DNA of 5,337 nt from Alphaproteobacteria bacterium. Its GTDB lineage: Bacteria; Pseudomonadota; Alphaproteobacteria; UBA6615. The notes under the pieces were generated by a model, which saw only the letters and a list, made by a program, of their open reading frames with translations, searched no databases and had not been told where the DNA came from. Location: contig JABDJY010000152.1 of NCBI GenBank assembly GCA_013003285.1, forward strand, positions 1 through 5,337, written 5' to 3'. The position numbers were made by a program, and so were the translations under genes. Positions 5,203 to 5,337 of this stretch are shown in pieces. How positions within the stretch are numbered: the stretch's first letter is position 1; each line of letters opens with the position of its first letter.

Positions 5203-5337
5203 CTAATGGTCGAGGAAGCTGCGCAGTTTGCGCGAGCGCGACGGATGTTTGAGCTTGCGCAGGGCTTTGGCCTCGATCTGGCGGATACGTTCGCGGGTGA
5301 CCGAGAATTGCTGACCGACTTCCTCCAGCGTGTGATC
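5203..5337 (-). CDS. rpoD: RNA polymerase sigma factor RpoD (sigma-70), C-terminal end only
   Basis: The last 44 codons of the primary sigma factor enter from the right edge, in frame from base 5337. They end at TAG (5203-5205). The residues DHTLEEVGQQFSVTRERIRQ, then IEAKALRKLKHPSRSRKLRS, then FLDH, are region 4.2, the helix-turn-helix that reads the -35 box in the housekeeping promoter complex. The match to E. coli RpoD over this stretch is very close, and an end soon after SFLD is normal for the family. The rest of the gene lies outside the window. A strong hairpin terminator follows at once, so the downstream YaiI operon is probably transcribed separately. Confidence 0.97.
   Translation of the reverse strand, partial: DHTLEEVGQQFSVTRERIRQIEAKALRKLKHPSRSRKLRSFLDH

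Noticed and set aside
1..5337. CRISPR array, riboswitch or toxin-antitoxin pair
   Set aside because: No regularly spaced repeats, no recognisable aptamer motif and no small gene pair of that kind were seen.

Overview
The window looks like a GC-rich alphaproteobacterial chromosome. The right edge holds the end of a housekeeping sigma factor gene (rpoD) of typical alphaproteobacterial sequence. The large serine recombinase remnant is of a type common in Rhizobiales, Rhodospirillales and Sphingomonadales. The CTTCGACA(A/G)GCTCAGGATGAGG-type inverted repeat is, from memory, frequent in such genomes. No genus can be assigned.

Left part (1 to about 1970): a decayed mobile-element zone. The minus strand carries the C-terminal part of a phage terminase large subunit (207-581), broken by one in-frame stop codon. 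At about 581/582 it abuts, head to head, a large serine recombinase (582-1734, plus strand). The recombinase has lost its catalytic N-terminus, and a deletion with frameshift has removed its zinc-ribbon middle. Neither should be functional. I recognise no gene in 1-206 or 1735-1972.

Middle (1973-4151): a CAU-anticodon tRNA on the minus strand marks the return to chromosomal backbone and is the likely attachment locus for the lost element. It is followed by a divergent pair: a class I SAM-dependent methyltransferase of the Rv2258c-like type (minus, with its own terminator) and a TetR-family repressor (plus). Their 227-bp AT-rich intergenic region holds two matching 18-bp imperfect palindromes, one over each presumed promoter. 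This is a complete-looking, self-contained regulatory circuit whose substrate and inducer are unknown, and it is the best candidate in the window for undescribed biology.

Right part (4152-5337): a 27-bp-arm inverted repeat lies between convergent genes and could stop transcription from both sides. Then, all on the minus strand, come a YaiI/YqxD (DUF188) gene, a small conserved-looking protein with an HGDHVHVG motif 4 bp upstream of it, a rho-independent terminator, and the last 44 codons of rpoD.
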